Shown here: positions 22,051-33,224 of the stretch, one piece after another
Layout of the letters: each line of letters begins with the position of its first letter
How positions within the stretch are numbered: the stretch's first letter is position 1
NCBI GenBank assembly: GCA_933228895.1
Contig: OW121848.1
Coordinates: 163,448,688 to 163,512,687, forward strand
DNA length: 64,000 nucleotides
DNA from: Platycnemis pennipes
Taxonomy: Eukaryota > Arthropoda > Insecta > Odonata > Platycnemididae
Direction: 5' to 3'
The notes under the pieces: generated by a model
Databases searched by the model: none
What the model was told of the DNA's origin: nothing
What the model saw: only the letters and a program-made list of their open reading frames with translations
Made by a program: the position numbers and the translations under genes

Positions 22051-24621
22051 TAGTTCAAACTAAGATCTCCACAGCGATAATTTTTTTATTATGCATTAAA
22101 ACGCAAACAAAAACAAACCTAACAATTGAAAATGGCCGTAACGTTAAGTACTTAGCAGTGGACGTCTTACCTTCGATCGTGAGCCGAAAAACCTTCTAAC
22201 ACAAAGATACACAATCGCGCCTTCAATTGTTTTCGAGGAAATTCACTCAGCACCACGGAAACCGGCTCTTTACGCTCGAACGTAACGTTACACAATGTCA
22301 CACACCAGCTCTCACTTCCCATTTTTAAAAGTTTCCATGCTTTGTTGTTTTATATATTTTTAATATCGATAAAATCGCACACATTCACGCTGGAAGATAT
22401 TTAAGCAGCAATAAAGCTGTATAACGGTGGTTGCTTGATTGATGGAATCATTCCCCTCGAATGCGAAAGTGCCTAATTCGTATTGAAAAGAAAATACCGG
22501 ATATTGTATATTCATTTATAGATTAGCTTTTATAGGATTGATATATTTCGTTTAATACTCTTTTGTTGTTGTTGCACTGTTGTTGCAAAAATTCTTCAGG
22601 TACCACGATCACGTTCGGAGTGGGAGAGCATTGCCTTTACGTATGACACAAAGCGGAACTTTGCGACATATAACAAGCAACAACAAAAATAACGAGCAAA
22701 GAACAGGAAGCACATAGTGTTGAATCCATCGCTCAGCTCGGATCCCATTATTCTCACTACATAAGGAGTCACTCTATAATGCTGCTTGCTGTTGTTGATG
22801 CCAAATGTAAATCAATTCCGACGTCAGTGACAACGACAAAGAAGTAATGAGTTGGTGAAAAATGTTCCATGCGGGTTGTGCAAGAGGTGAATAATGATCA
22901 AAACGTGAGGGTTAGCGACCACAGATAAATCTAATATATATTAATTCCGTAGAGTTATCCAGAAGGCGCAGGGGTCGAACAGCAGAGCGAAATCCAAACG
23001 TAGCAGGGGTTATAGTAAAATTAAATCACACATAGATCTGGCTAATTACAGTAATTAATATATACAATGAAGCGACAGCAGTCGCACGTCAAAACACCGA
23101 ATACTGAAGGCAAAAAGATAAACAGTCAGCTAGAAACGTCGTTTCCCTTACCTACCAAAAGGTGCCCCTGAAACATCAAAAACTATATGACTGAACGAAA
23201 TTAGAACAGGTTCTATTTTATGGACAGTCGTTCATACAGTCGTGCAAATTGGCCTCGTTTCACGATACTATTTCGCATTCATTCTCATGTAGAGACATTC
23301 ATATCGGGGGAATGTACAAAAAATTGTATCGTGTAACCAGACCTATACAATTGGAATAGCAACAGCATGAGTGAAGGATTTTAGATAGATTTAAATTTTT
23401 CTATTTATCTAATATAAGAACGAGGTGATTTCGGTTTTTGCTTTCATGAAATTTCAGTGGCTTCCAAACCATTTTCTGGACACAAATGCATCACAAATCT
23501 CTATATTTATTCCGTAGAGTCATACATTGCCAGTGTGTGTGTGATGATACGTCACAGCGTGTGGTGGAGAGAATGATGGCCTTGCGCTTTCGATTATGAG
23601 TGAAAAATGGCCATAACCCAAATTGGTTTGGGGTGATCAGGGATTAACGATAAATTTTAATCCTTAAAAATGTGTTTAGCTATTTAATTTAATTGTTACT
23701 TTATAGAAGATTTAACTTTTAGCTTTTAATCGTTAAAAATATGCATTAACTGATTCAAAACTAACTTCAGCTATTTTTTTCGTTAATTTTTGGCAAATGT
23801 CGACCTGTCTGAATTTGGGCGCAAAGGATGGCTAACAGACAGATGGGAAAATAAAACGGTATCTAAGAATGCAAGGGTAGTTGTGCAAGAATGCAATGAA
23901 TGGGCCCGGACGAATACTTCCAAACAAAAATGGGGCTGAGGAGAGTGACCGAGAGAAGTTTAGGAACAGAATTTAAAATCAGACGAGAAAAGACCAGACC
24001 ACGTGAAGACAATTTTCTGGAGTGCTCGTATACTCGGTGACATCATGTCGTCAATATTACATAGTTGAAGCCGAGAAATAAGGGCCGCCTAAAAGTCTAT
24101 AATGGATAACGAGGGGAAGGGGTAATTCAAACTAAATCTGTTACAATGCGCCAGTCTACGTATGCCTTACTCGGCGACATTGCGTCGTCAATGCATTAGC
24201 CCCCAGTGAATCACGAGAAAAGGTGCGCAGGCACACCCCCAGAATCTACTGTAACTCTATATAACTAAGCCGTCTCCACTTCAATTTTGCATTTGTGAAC
24301 GGATACTTCACATCGGAATGTGAGGATTGATATCAAAAACTAACCTTAAAGCACTTTCTGCCGCTCAGAACAACCTTTTACGGCAAATTACAGGCGCACC
24401 ACAGTTCGTCAGAAACTCTTGCTTTCACGATAACTTAAAAATTCCGGAGCCACGCTCAGAAAAATCGTCGAATCCTTTCAGCAGACACTAGGAAACCTGG
24501 CCAACAATACTCTGGACACTAAATGTATTTACAAGGAAAATCCCCACTTCGAATATTAAAAAAAAGGATATGGATGGAAAAAACACGATGACAGGTTTCA
24601 GTGTTAGCTTCGTTTGTCAAA
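22051..24621. other. Intergenic, nothing recognised
   Basis: About 2.5 kb without coding signs. A weak internal repetition (CTCGGTGACATCATGTCGTC near 24032 and CTCGGCGACATTGCGTCGTC near 24171) was noted. Confidence 0.4.
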
Positions 24622-25399
24622 ACGGAAAACCAGTTTTATTAATTAAATAATATTGGCAATTTTCCACAAAGAAATCTGTACTACGACGTGATACATTATC
24701 ATCAGGTGACCATATCTCACCAAAGTCCAGGACATATGCAAACTGAGAGGAGGAGGAAGCGGGGAAAAAACAAGGAGTGAAGGAAGAGGAGGGGAAGGGG
24801 GCTTAAACGAAGGTTGACAACGGAAAAGGGGGGTGGAGGAGAGGAGGGTGAACTGGTGCAAGGGGTGGGTGTCGGGAAAAACCACTCATAAAACTGGGAA
24901 ACCCTGGCCGTTGCAGAGTACCTACTAAGGCGCCTCAAACACATTAAGGTTCAGGAGAGGCCATATAAGGAGAAGGACGCCGTCCTGCGGGATGAGTATC
25001 TCTCGGCCGCCGTCTTTCGGCCTTGCCCGACGAAGGCACAGTGGCAAGGTGGTGGGGGGGTTATCAAACATTAGGCCGCCCCTGGTCTTCGAGCCCAAAG
25101 GTAGGGAGATGGCGGCGGTGCAAACACTGGCCGCTAAGGTGGCTATCTCGCGGCGATGCTCCGAATGCCAGGTCCGTGGAAGGGGCTGAGAAGCCCGGGG
25201 AGTGTGTCCACCTAGGCGGGGTGGGGGGGAGGGGGGGGGGAATTGGTTAAGATAAAACAATGGAAACACGCGTGGGCAGGGGGAGAAACCAGTGAGCGGA
25301 GGTGAGGAGGGAGCACTTGTCTGAAAACACTCAAGAGTGGGAAAGTGATTGAGAGGAGTGGGATGAGTAAAATTGCACATCGATGAGGAGATTGAGATT

Positions 25400-25729
25400 C
25401 TAATCTCTTCGTTGAATAATTTCATCTCGCTCCATGGCGTCTAATTTCTTGCCTTTCTCTAACGTGTGGAGCACTTTAAAATCATAATTAAAAGTGTGGT
25501 TAGATCCTATTGGGTGTCTGGCGAAAATGGAATTTGTGTTGCCTGAAATGTAGCACTTTTTGTGTTCATAAATGCGTGTGGAAAAATTTCTCCCTGTCTG
25601 GCCGATGTAGATGGCTCCACAGGCGCATTTAATTTCATACACGCCGCACTTTTTGACGTCGTCCATGGGGTCTTTGTTGGGGAATAGGGCTTTGGATAGA
25701 GTCAAGGGAGCATGGAAAGAAACACGCAA
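25400..25729 (-). pseudogene. PLE GIY-YIG endonuclease domain
   Basis: GVYEIKCACGAIYIGQTGRN is a clear GIY-YIG signature, followed by STRIYEHKK and FARHPIGSNHTF. It is joined in PLEs to the RT just upstream; here it sits one frame off. The endonuclease nicks target DNA for RT priming. Confidence 0.85.
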
Positions 25730-25730
25730 C

Positions 25731-26375
25731 TTATCTTGTTGTGTTCGCTATCTTGTACGATAACGTATGGTGGAAAGGGATTTTGCACGATTTTCTGTCT
25801 GGAGCGCTGGGACCTAGAAGGAGGGAGGTGTTTAAATTCACTGCCTGTTTTTCCCTTTTATTACGGAGTAATTTGTCGATGATGTTCGAACTGTAACCGT
25901 TCTTCAGGGCTATGTATTTTATGCTCTTCAGTTCACTTTCAAAGTTGGAAGTCGACAGGGGAACATTGATTAGTCGGTGGATCATGCTGTTGAAACTGGC
26001 CAATTTATGGGCGATGGGATGGCAGGAAACAAAGGGTATCACTTGATCCGTGTAAGTGGGTTTCCGAAATATTGAGAAAATGTGTTTGTGGTCACTTATC
26101 TCAATGGTGATGTCCACGAAGCTAATTTTGCCATTCACGCTCGGTTCCATGGTGAAATACATAGAGTTGTGGATGGAGTTAAGGAACTGTAAGAAGTGGT
26201 CCAACTCTCTTTCACCACCTGTCCAGCAACACAGCACATCATCAACATATCTGAACCAATATAGAATTTTTAGAGAATTTGTTAGCACTGAAGATCTCGC
26301 TTTCAAATTCGTACATGAAAATTTATGCGAGGAGTGGGGAAAGGGGCTATCCCATAGTAAAAAGGCCGCACACAT
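25731..26375 (-). pseudogene. PLE reverse transcriptase, C-terminal part
   Basis: The ORF contains ILYWFRYVDDVLCCW, whose YVDD is the RT catalytic box, then FTMEPSVNGKISFVDITIE, IFRKPTYTDQVIPFVSCHP and HKLASFNSMIHRL, all in PLE order. The 5' part of RT is missing at the inversion junction near 26376. The frame ends at 25731, and the endonuclease continues in another frame, so a frameshift separates them. Confidence 0.85.
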
Positions 26376-26379
26376 TTTT

Positions 26380-26545
26380 TACTTCCATTCCGACGCATGA
26401 AGCGTTAGCCTACGCCGATAATATATTACTCAACGCCGATGTTAATGACCATCTCATCAAGGAATTAAGTTCACTACTTAAAATCTGTGTCGACCAAAAT
26501 TATTTTTCATTTTGTGGTTCCTTCTATAAACTAAAGGACGGACTG
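26380..26545 (+). pseudogene. PLE reverse transcriptase fragment, opposite strand
   Basis: The plus strand reads FFTSIPTHEALAYADNILLN ... CVDQNYFSFCGSFYKLKDGL, the part of PLE RT that precedes the missing start of the minus-strand copy. It then runs straight into CCGCAGGACGGCGTCC of the terminal repeat, so everything between was deleted. This shows that two partial PLE copies are joined head to head. Confidence 0.75.
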
Positions 26546-26815
26546 ACTGCCGCAGGACGGCGTCCTTCTCCTCATATGGCCTCTCTCGAACCTTAAGGTG
26601 TATGAGGCGCCTTAGTACTCTTCAACGGCCAGGGTTTCCCAGTTTTATGAGTGGCTTTTCCCAACACCCACCCCTAGCACCAGTTCACCCTACTCTCTTT
26701 TCCGTTGTCAACCTTGGTTTAAGCCCCCTTCCCCTCCTCTTCGCTCACTCCTTGTTTTTCCCTGGTTCCTCCCCTCTGTTTGTATATATACTGGACTTTG
26801 GTGAGATTTGGTCAA

Positions 26816-26846
26816 CTGATGATGATGTATCACATCGAAACCAGTC
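26816..26846 (+). ncRNA. Hammerhead-ribozyme-like motif in PLE terminal repeat
   Basis: CTGATGA (26816-26822), stem II GATG/CATC with loop TATCA, then GAAAC-CA-GTC give all conserved core bases of a minimal type I hammerhead with a two-base-pair stem III. The predicted cut is after C at 26846. PLE pLTRs are known to carry such ribozymes. The opposite terminal repeat (24685-24715, minus strand) keeps CTGATGA but has lost GAAAC. Confidence 0.7.
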
Positions 26847-26984
26847 GTTATAAAGATTTCTTTGTGGAAAATTGCCAATATTATTTAATTCTGTTATTCC
26901 ATCACATTACGCCTGAAACCACTCTTTTTTTACGGAAAACCATCAAGGCCTCTATTACCACAGCATCAAATTTGCCAAAGTAAC

Positions 26985-27130
26985 TGAAAAAGTAACTTTT
27001 AACATGAAAGTTTCTTTTTTAACTTTAACTTTAATCAGTTACTTTTTCAGAAAAGTAACTTTTAACGTTAACTAGTTACTTTTTACAGAGATTAATTTTG
27101 ACTTTACTCAGTTAATATTTTGGTAACTTT
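26985..27130. repeat. AGTTACTTTT-type low-complexity block
   Basis: Many direct and inverted repeats of AGTTACTTTT / AAAAGTAACT with TTTAACTTTAACT. Possibly the decayed end of a DNA transposon. Confidence 0.5.
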
Positions 27131-28100
27131 CCCAACTATGGTAATCAGCTATTTTAATGACAGACACAAATCTAAGTCAGGTTTACAAAACTATCCTAAT
27201 ATTAAGAAAATGTTCCTCAGATTTAACACTATCCTATGACCCCTCACAGGAGAATGACAAAAAGCATCAAATGAAAATAGTCTCTTTATTGGTGAAGATG
27301 ATCATAGGCTAGTGTTAACCTCGAGGGGAAATATTCATTCAGAGATAACGACACGGCATTAGTTTTAGTAGAAATGTGCAAGAAAACTAGTTAATATTCC
27401 CTTCTAGTTTTCTCATGTAATTTTTATAAATGTCTTTCTTTGACTTAAATTCATAATCAAATTTTTAGTTCTAAAAATATCCCTTTATTTTCTTTCGAAT
27501 GTATTTTGTGTTTTAAAAATTGTTTCAATAGCATTTTGTATTTCAAAAAAAAAGAGAAAAATATTTTTTATTCTCTATTCCAAATACATTTGTAACGTTT
27601 ATTTTTATTTTTATTTCAAATACTCTTCCACCTGCATTTTTCCTACCGTGCTAATCAAATACCTACTCATCGTCCATAGTTTAAACGGCCTTAGCTGTTC
27701 GTTCCCCTCCGAATAATAAGGGCAATAGGATTTGGAAGTGGAAAACAAAAAGCAAGTTTGGTGGTCGAAGAATGTATTCAGGAGACAAAGTGTCATTATG
27801 ACGTGACTTCTTCAAATGAGACAAACCTGTCCACGCCATGGTCTTCGCTGGTAATCATAGGCATTTTCGATTACTAGTGCGCAAGTTAGATGCTTTTGAA
27901 AAATGTTAACTTTCACACCAGATCGAGGAAAAAATTATATATGAAACCTCACACGCATAGCTGACACAGGGTAGATGAAAACTAGTGTCGTCCAAATACT
28001 TTATTAAACTGATATATTACCAACCATGATAAGCGATGGGATAGGGAAAGGAACTGGTTCTCACCCGTGAGAACTCGATCCGCCAATGGTTGGTGAAAAA
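27131..28100. other. Intergenic, nothing recognised
   Basis: AT-rich with no supported feature. Confidence 0.45.
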
Positions 28101-28104
28101 GATA

Positions 28105-29078
28105 GGCATCTACGTCTACACGATACCCTGCAAGCCACCGCGAGGGTGTGTGGCAGGGGGTAAAGATCACCAAGCATGCACTACCGACATGCAAACAAGC
28201 AACTATAGGGTCTCATGCAACTAGATTGTTAGTATCTAAATTATTTTTGGGGTTAATACATGCATCATGCACTACAAACTACTCTAAAATATTTTCCCTA
28301 CCTATCCCTTTGCTATGCTGCCTATTCTGTTCTCTTATAGTACCAAATAGTAGAAAAATGCCATTTTGAATCCATCAGTACCACAATCTATCCTTCTAAT
28401 CTTATTAATCTGATCGAATCTAGCATTACACGCTGGTGTTTATAATATGTGCCTAACATCTTCAGTAAAGCTATCCGATTGAAATTTCTCTAATAGGTTT
28501 AATCTGTACTTAAACCTATGTTCTGATAATGATTCCCACCCTAATTCATTTATTAATTCTGAAACGCTACTTAACCTATCGTAACACCTTTTAACGAACC
28601 TAGCTGCTCTACGCTGCACACTGTCTAGTTCTCTGATCAAATCTAATTCATTCGGATCCCATACGCTAGCTGCATACTCAAGGTGGGGCCTAACTAGTGA
28701 AAAATAGCATCGCTCTTTTGTCTTCTCACTACATTTTCCAAGTACTCTTTTTATAAATCCTAGCTTTCTCTTCGCTCGGCCGCATGTCTCCCGGATGTGT
28801 TTTCCCCACGATAAATCTTTAGTGATTGTTACACCTAAATATCTTATGGTTTCAACGCTTTCTATCTTCGTGTAATTAATTTTATAGGATCGCTCTATCG
28901 AATTATTTCTCCTCCAAAAATTGATAGCTGCACACTTTTTAAGGCTATGTTCTAACTGCCATTTGTCGCACCACTCTTGAATTGCGGCTAAATCCTTGCT
29001 AAGCGATTTCCAGTCTTCTTCTTTACCCCTATACCCCTATACATTACCGCATCGTCTGCAAAAAGTCTAAGCTTAATA
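28105..29078 (-). mobile_element. CR1/L2-like LINE 3' part, minus strand
   Basis: From the tail side (CTACGTCTACACGATACCCT) back through the C-terminal region (LGWESLSEHR, VQRRAARFVKRCYDRLSSVS) to the RT segment around the FADD box near 29060 (GCATCGTCTGCAAAAAGTCT). Frameshifted. RT sequence stops at 29078, where the tail of another copy begins. Confidence 0.85.
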
Positions 29079-29155
29079 GGCAGGGAAATCTACATCTACG
29101 CGATACACTGCAAGCCACCGCGAGGGTGTGTGGCAGAGGATGATGATCACCAAAC

Positions 29156-29369
29156 ATGCACAATATACAGTGGATGGTAGAGGCCGAGACTTTGTGGAAT
29201 TCCATAATATAGGATGAGAAGTAAAAACTTTAGCGTTCCACAGGGTAAAGAGATTTATTCCGACATGTTTCACCTGGTGATGCTTCAGTGAAGTGAAACA
29301 TGTCGGAATAAATCTCTTTACCCTGTGGAACGCTAAAGTTTTTACTTCTCATCCTATGCACAATATACA
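29156..29369. mobile_element. Short PLE-derived fold-back element with 14-bp TSD
   Basis: ATGCACAATATACA occurs at 29156-29169 and 29356-29369. Inside, arms of about 65 bp (29209-29273 and 29292-29355) are near-perfect complements (TAAAGAGATTTATTCCGACA and its reverse). A 53-bp one-sided segment (29170-29208) is on the left. It sits in the tail of a LINE copy and so postdates it. Confidence 0.82.
29274..29304 (+). ncRNA. Hammerhead-like motif at the hinge of the fold-back
   Basis: CTGGTGA, stem II CTTC/GAAG with loop AGT, then GAAAC-AT-GTC. All core positions fit except A6, which is G, so activity may be reduced. The CTGGTGA half lies in the single-copy loop and the GAAAC..GTC half lies in the arm. 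Confidence 0.5.
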
Positions 29370-29803
29370 TGTACTCGGATACTTGGACCCAAAAGTCTCC
29401 GGATCTTAATGTATTATTTAAAAAATCCCAAAAAGAATATATAGTACTCAATGACTGGAGTAGCAAGCGTTCACCTAATTAAAAAAAAACGATAGAGAGC
29501 AGCAATATATTTATGGGCTCATTTACTCACACCGTACTCTTTAAGTACATACTGCATGTGAATGAGCATATGTTAATCGCATAATTATGGGACATCTCGG
29601 CAACCAATATTTGTTTATAAAATACAAACATGAGTTCAGATAATAGTAGTTCTTGTGGAAGACAACCCGGTCTTCATGTTCATGATATTTTACTTTCGGG
29701 TAAATATAACGTTCAAGTTCAAGCATTGTTTCTGGATTTAAAAAAAATCGCTGTATAAGGTGCTTCACATTCATTCGCGAAGTTAGCAGCAATAGCGTAA
29801 TGC

Positions 29804-30208
29804 GGTCGTTTACCATATTTTTTATTGCCGGATCTGATAGAGTTTGTAAAATTAAAAGACCCTTGTTTTTCCGTTTTTCGATCCGTCAATTAGTTCTCGA
29901 GTTATAAGCAGCGAAAAACTGAAGTTTTTTACCCTTTCGGAAAAGTGGGCGTGCATGTGACCTCTTACGTCATCCACTTCGTCCAATCGCAACTGAGATG
30001 CGAAGCTACTTCCCCTTATCGCAATGGGGGACACACAGCTGACTCTGCCAATGGAAGCTGTTGCGAGACGATCCGTGCGAGCAGATCTTCCGACACCCCC
30101 TCCCATTCTCTTCCCTTTCCCTAAAAGCAGTCAAGGGCGGGAGGTGTATGACGTAGTAAGTCTCAAAGCAGCTTCTTTGGTGGGCGTCACCTATTACTTA
30201 TTTTAATT
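29804..30208 (+). repeat. Dispersed repeat, copy 2
   Basis: Same orientation as 5218-5624 and similar along its length (TCGATCCGTCAATTA/T, TCTCGAGTTAT, TTTCGGAAAAGTGGGCGTG, GCAGTCAAGGGCGGGAGG). No coding content. Confidence 0.7.
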
Positions 30209-30806
30209 GGGTCATTCCACCTCAATTCAACAAACGTTTGTCCCTTAGGGTCTCAGATTTTGATAAACATTGGTGTATGGGAACAAAATCAGCTCAAACT
30301 AAATACTCTCAAACAGTTTTCTGAAAAAAAAATTTTGAGCGAATAATGCATGTTTTAATTTTTTCGCATTTTTAGCAAAAATCCGAGCCTTAAATCATAT
30401 TATCACTTATATCTCCGCTTTTAATTGTCATACAGCAATGATTAATAGCTATTTTAAAAGCTAAATCTTTATTAAATGCAAATATATCAATAAAAATTAT
30501 TTTCTTCTAAACCCTATTGTTGTTAATTACTAATGTTTAAAAAATTGTTAATAAACTTTTCTCAAATACTCCATCTCAGAATTGGCCGAAACTTTTTTTC
30601 TATAATCTAAACATATCCAGCTAACTATTCCAAAAATAAAATTTAGTGGCAATTCATAAACGCGTTTTTTATAAATATTTAAACATTTACAATTTTCTCT
30701 CGCTCGGCCCGTCGGCTCCCCCATTTGCAATACATGCAGCAGACACGCGATGCAAGCCTAAAAATTCCCTAATTGCTCAAGGTCGTGGCTATATGAGATG
30801 AAAATA
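30209..30806. other. Intergenic, nothing recognised
   Basis: AT-rich with no supported feature. Confidence 0.45.
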
Positions 30807-31521
30807 TATTATAAACTATAAATGTTAACAACAATTGTTATTTGTTCTGTTAATTGGATGTTTGCAGAGAAATTTATCATTGAGCCCCACTTAGGTGTCT
30901 AAGCGGATTAACTTTTATTTGAGCTAAAAATCTGTGACAATTAATATGAAAAAACTTTTTAAGAATCTTCAAGTATGATTCATTGATTAAATGAAATGAA
31001 AGAAATTACAATTATGGAATTTTTGCATCATTTGTTCTAGCAGAAAAATGTCTTCGTTTTTGCTATCTCACTCTTTTTATCCCTATAGACAAATTCGTGC
31101 TAACTCCGATTTTAGTGTCCAAATATTTATTATCCATGCAAAAAATTTCATTTTCAACTCTAGTCGAGAGCCTTGGCTTTTCGTGCATCGAGACGTTTTC
31201 CGTAAACGTAGCTCTCTCTAAAAAGAAATATTTTATGGTACCTACGGATTAGGGCAAGGGGGTAAAAACCTTTCCACTTCCTTTCAGAACCCTATTTTTA
31301 ATACCCCGTTTGTGGCCAATTCTGCCCATTGCGGTATTCGCTTAAAATCTTGAAGGAAGGAATACTTAAAAAGTTTTTTCATATTATTTGTCACAGATTT
31401 TTAGCTCAAATAAAAGTTAATCCGCCTGGAAACTTAAGTGGGGCTCAATGGTAAATTTCTCTGCAAACATCCAATTAACAGAACAAATAACAATTGTTGT
31501 TAACATTTATAGTTTATAATA
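30807..31521. mobile_element. 715-bp palindromic element with 157-bp inverted repeats
   Basis: 30807-30963 and 31365-31521 are equal-length near-perfect complements (e.g. CTGTTAATTGGATGTTTGCA and ATCCGCCTGGAAACTTAAGT against its partner). The 401-bp middle has no ORF. A non-autonomous inverted-repeat element; no TSD found. Confidence 0.75.
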
Positions 31522-31689
31522 GAGACTTGTCAAAAGATCGTGTTCAAATGTGGTATTATACCAGCAACAATTAACCGAAAGTCACAGTGGGTGTCTCGCA
31601 GATATGAGTGATAGGGTCACTTATGTTCCTTCTCTACGTAAATCACTAAAATACCGAAGTTAACGTAAAGATCTCCTTGTGACTGATGA

Positions 31690-32870
31690 CGCAATAAAGT
31701 AAGGGCAAATTCATAGTTACAATGATATGCTGGCAAAGGACTTAGAAACAATTGATAACAGGTGTTTGGCATGGAAATTAGAGTTAATTTGAAATATTTA
31801 AGTGGCGATGAAACACATATGCCACCAAATTAATTTTGCAACAAAATGAAATATCGAACATAGGAACACTTAAATACCTTGGCATCACCATCACTGACAA
31901 CATGTCGTACGGGGGATGTATTTGGAAAATATCTGGTCTAGTAAACCGACGATAAGAACTTAAGGCTAATGCGATGAGAAAAAAATAGTACAATAATATT
32001 GTTCTACCTTGTACAGTAAAGCAGAATACCTCGTTAAAATACGCAAATAATGTATTTAGTACTGCCGCGAGATAATTTGTCGTCAGTATTGGTCTTGTCT
32101 CGTTTTCCTTCATCTGGTCTCATCTCGTGTTATTAAATCTAGCATCGGTCTCGAGTCTCACAAGACACAGTAGAATCAAACCTCCTTTAAAAAAAGGATT
32201 TTTCTTTAGAAATGCCCAGTATGTGTCCAGTGATAGCAATTATTTTCCAAAGGAAGAATACGGTGGTTTAAATATGGTCTGGTATGTTAGCCGAATTGGG
32301 ATGGGAATCGCTGTCACAACGTAGGCTGAATTATATACTTAATCTTCTGGGAAAATTTAAGGAGGGACATTTCATTAATGACGTTAATCATACATTGCTG
32401 GCTCCGACTTATTATGGAAGGCTCAACAATTCTAATAAAATTAAGGAGATAGATTGCAGGACGGACAGGTTTAAAATGTCATTTTTTCCACGTACGATTC
32501 GAGATCAGAACGTTAGACATCGCGTAAATAGGTAATAATTATAGTTATAGAATAATTCAGAGTAGGTCGATAGTATTTCTTACTTCCTGCATGTTCAAAT
32601 CAATGTGTTACTCGCATCAATTGCGTTTTTTGCATACATGATTATCTATGAAATTGGTGTCGGATTTCAAGTCATGCATCGTATTCGTGGGTGTGTCCTG
32701 CATGATTGGTATTTGGTATTTTTTTTCTTTTTCCCCCTAATTACTTTTAAAGGTGTGGTGTTTGTTTTATGTTGTTCATTTTTATTTGCTGTGTCATTGT
32801 TCCTGGTGTGGATACCTGCCTCTGCCACACACCTTCGAGGTGGCTTGCAGGGTATGTCGTAGATGTAGAA
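31690..32870 (+). mobile_element. Diverged CR1/L2-like LINE 3' part
   Basis: Pieces in order: DLETIDNRCLAWKLE near 31740, LKYLGITITDNMSYG near 31875, then 32284-32535 with LGWESLSQRRLNYILNLLGK and DRFKMSFFPRTIRDQN, and a 3' UTR ending in CTTCGAGGTGGCTTGCAGGG near 32850. About 150 bp at 32130-32280 does not match. A separate subfamily from the 2335-4944 LINE. Confidence 0.7.
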
Positions 32871-33224
32871 ATAGATAAATAAAACTTCTTCTCAAACTTC
32901 AAAAAACAAGTTCTCCATAACGGATTCCCCAACTGATTTGACCAAAAGCAAGGTTTTAACATAGAAAATATTATTTTCTATTGCATAAAAGTCCCTCGCC
33001 ATTATTCCCGGCACGGAAATCTGATTTCATCAACTCTCATCGCATCAGAAAGTATTTTAATTTTAAATCTGAGGAAATCCAGTGGTACCCAAATACCTCA
33101 TCTTCTTGCTGAACTCACTGTTTGTGTTTCGGATCAAATATATACCGATGACATAACATACTTTTAAACATGCTGTCAGTTATTTGTAATGGTGTGAAGA
33201 GAAGGGCCCCACACATACGATGCC
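32871..33224. other. Intergenic, nothing recognised
   Basis: No supported feature. Confidence 0.4.

Larger units (their letters stand above)
24622..26942. mobile_element. Penelope-like element: inverted dimer with 11-bp TSD
   Basis: ACGGAAAACCA at 24622-24632 and 26932-26942 flanks the element. Inverted terminal blocks of about 350 bp lie at 24640-25000 and 26550-26890 and start with TTGGCAATTTTCCACAAAGA and its complement. Between them a minus-strand PLE body (RT plus GIY-YIG, 25400-26376) meets a plus-strand RT fragment (about 26380-26545). The right edge has a one-sided tail (ATTCCATCACATTACGCCTG). PLEs are known for inverted or tandem pLTRs and RT/GIY-YIG proteins. Confidence 0.82.
29085..29385 (-). 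mobile_element. CR1/L2-like LINE tail, interrupted by a PLE fold-back
   Basis: ATCTACATCTACGCGATACA ... CAAGCCACCGCGAGGGTGTG ... CACCAAACATGCACAATATA is the LINE 3' end on the minus strand. The tail is broken at 29169 by the element at 29170-29355. Confidence 0.7.

Noticed and set aside
24643..25425. Proline- and serine-rich minus-strand frames
   Set aside because: They lie in the purine-rich PLE terminal repeat and UTR; composition explains the open frames.
26985..27130. Regularly repeated short motif that might suggest a CRISPR-like array
   Set aside because: Unit spacing is irregular, there are no unique spacers, and the genome is eukaryotic.
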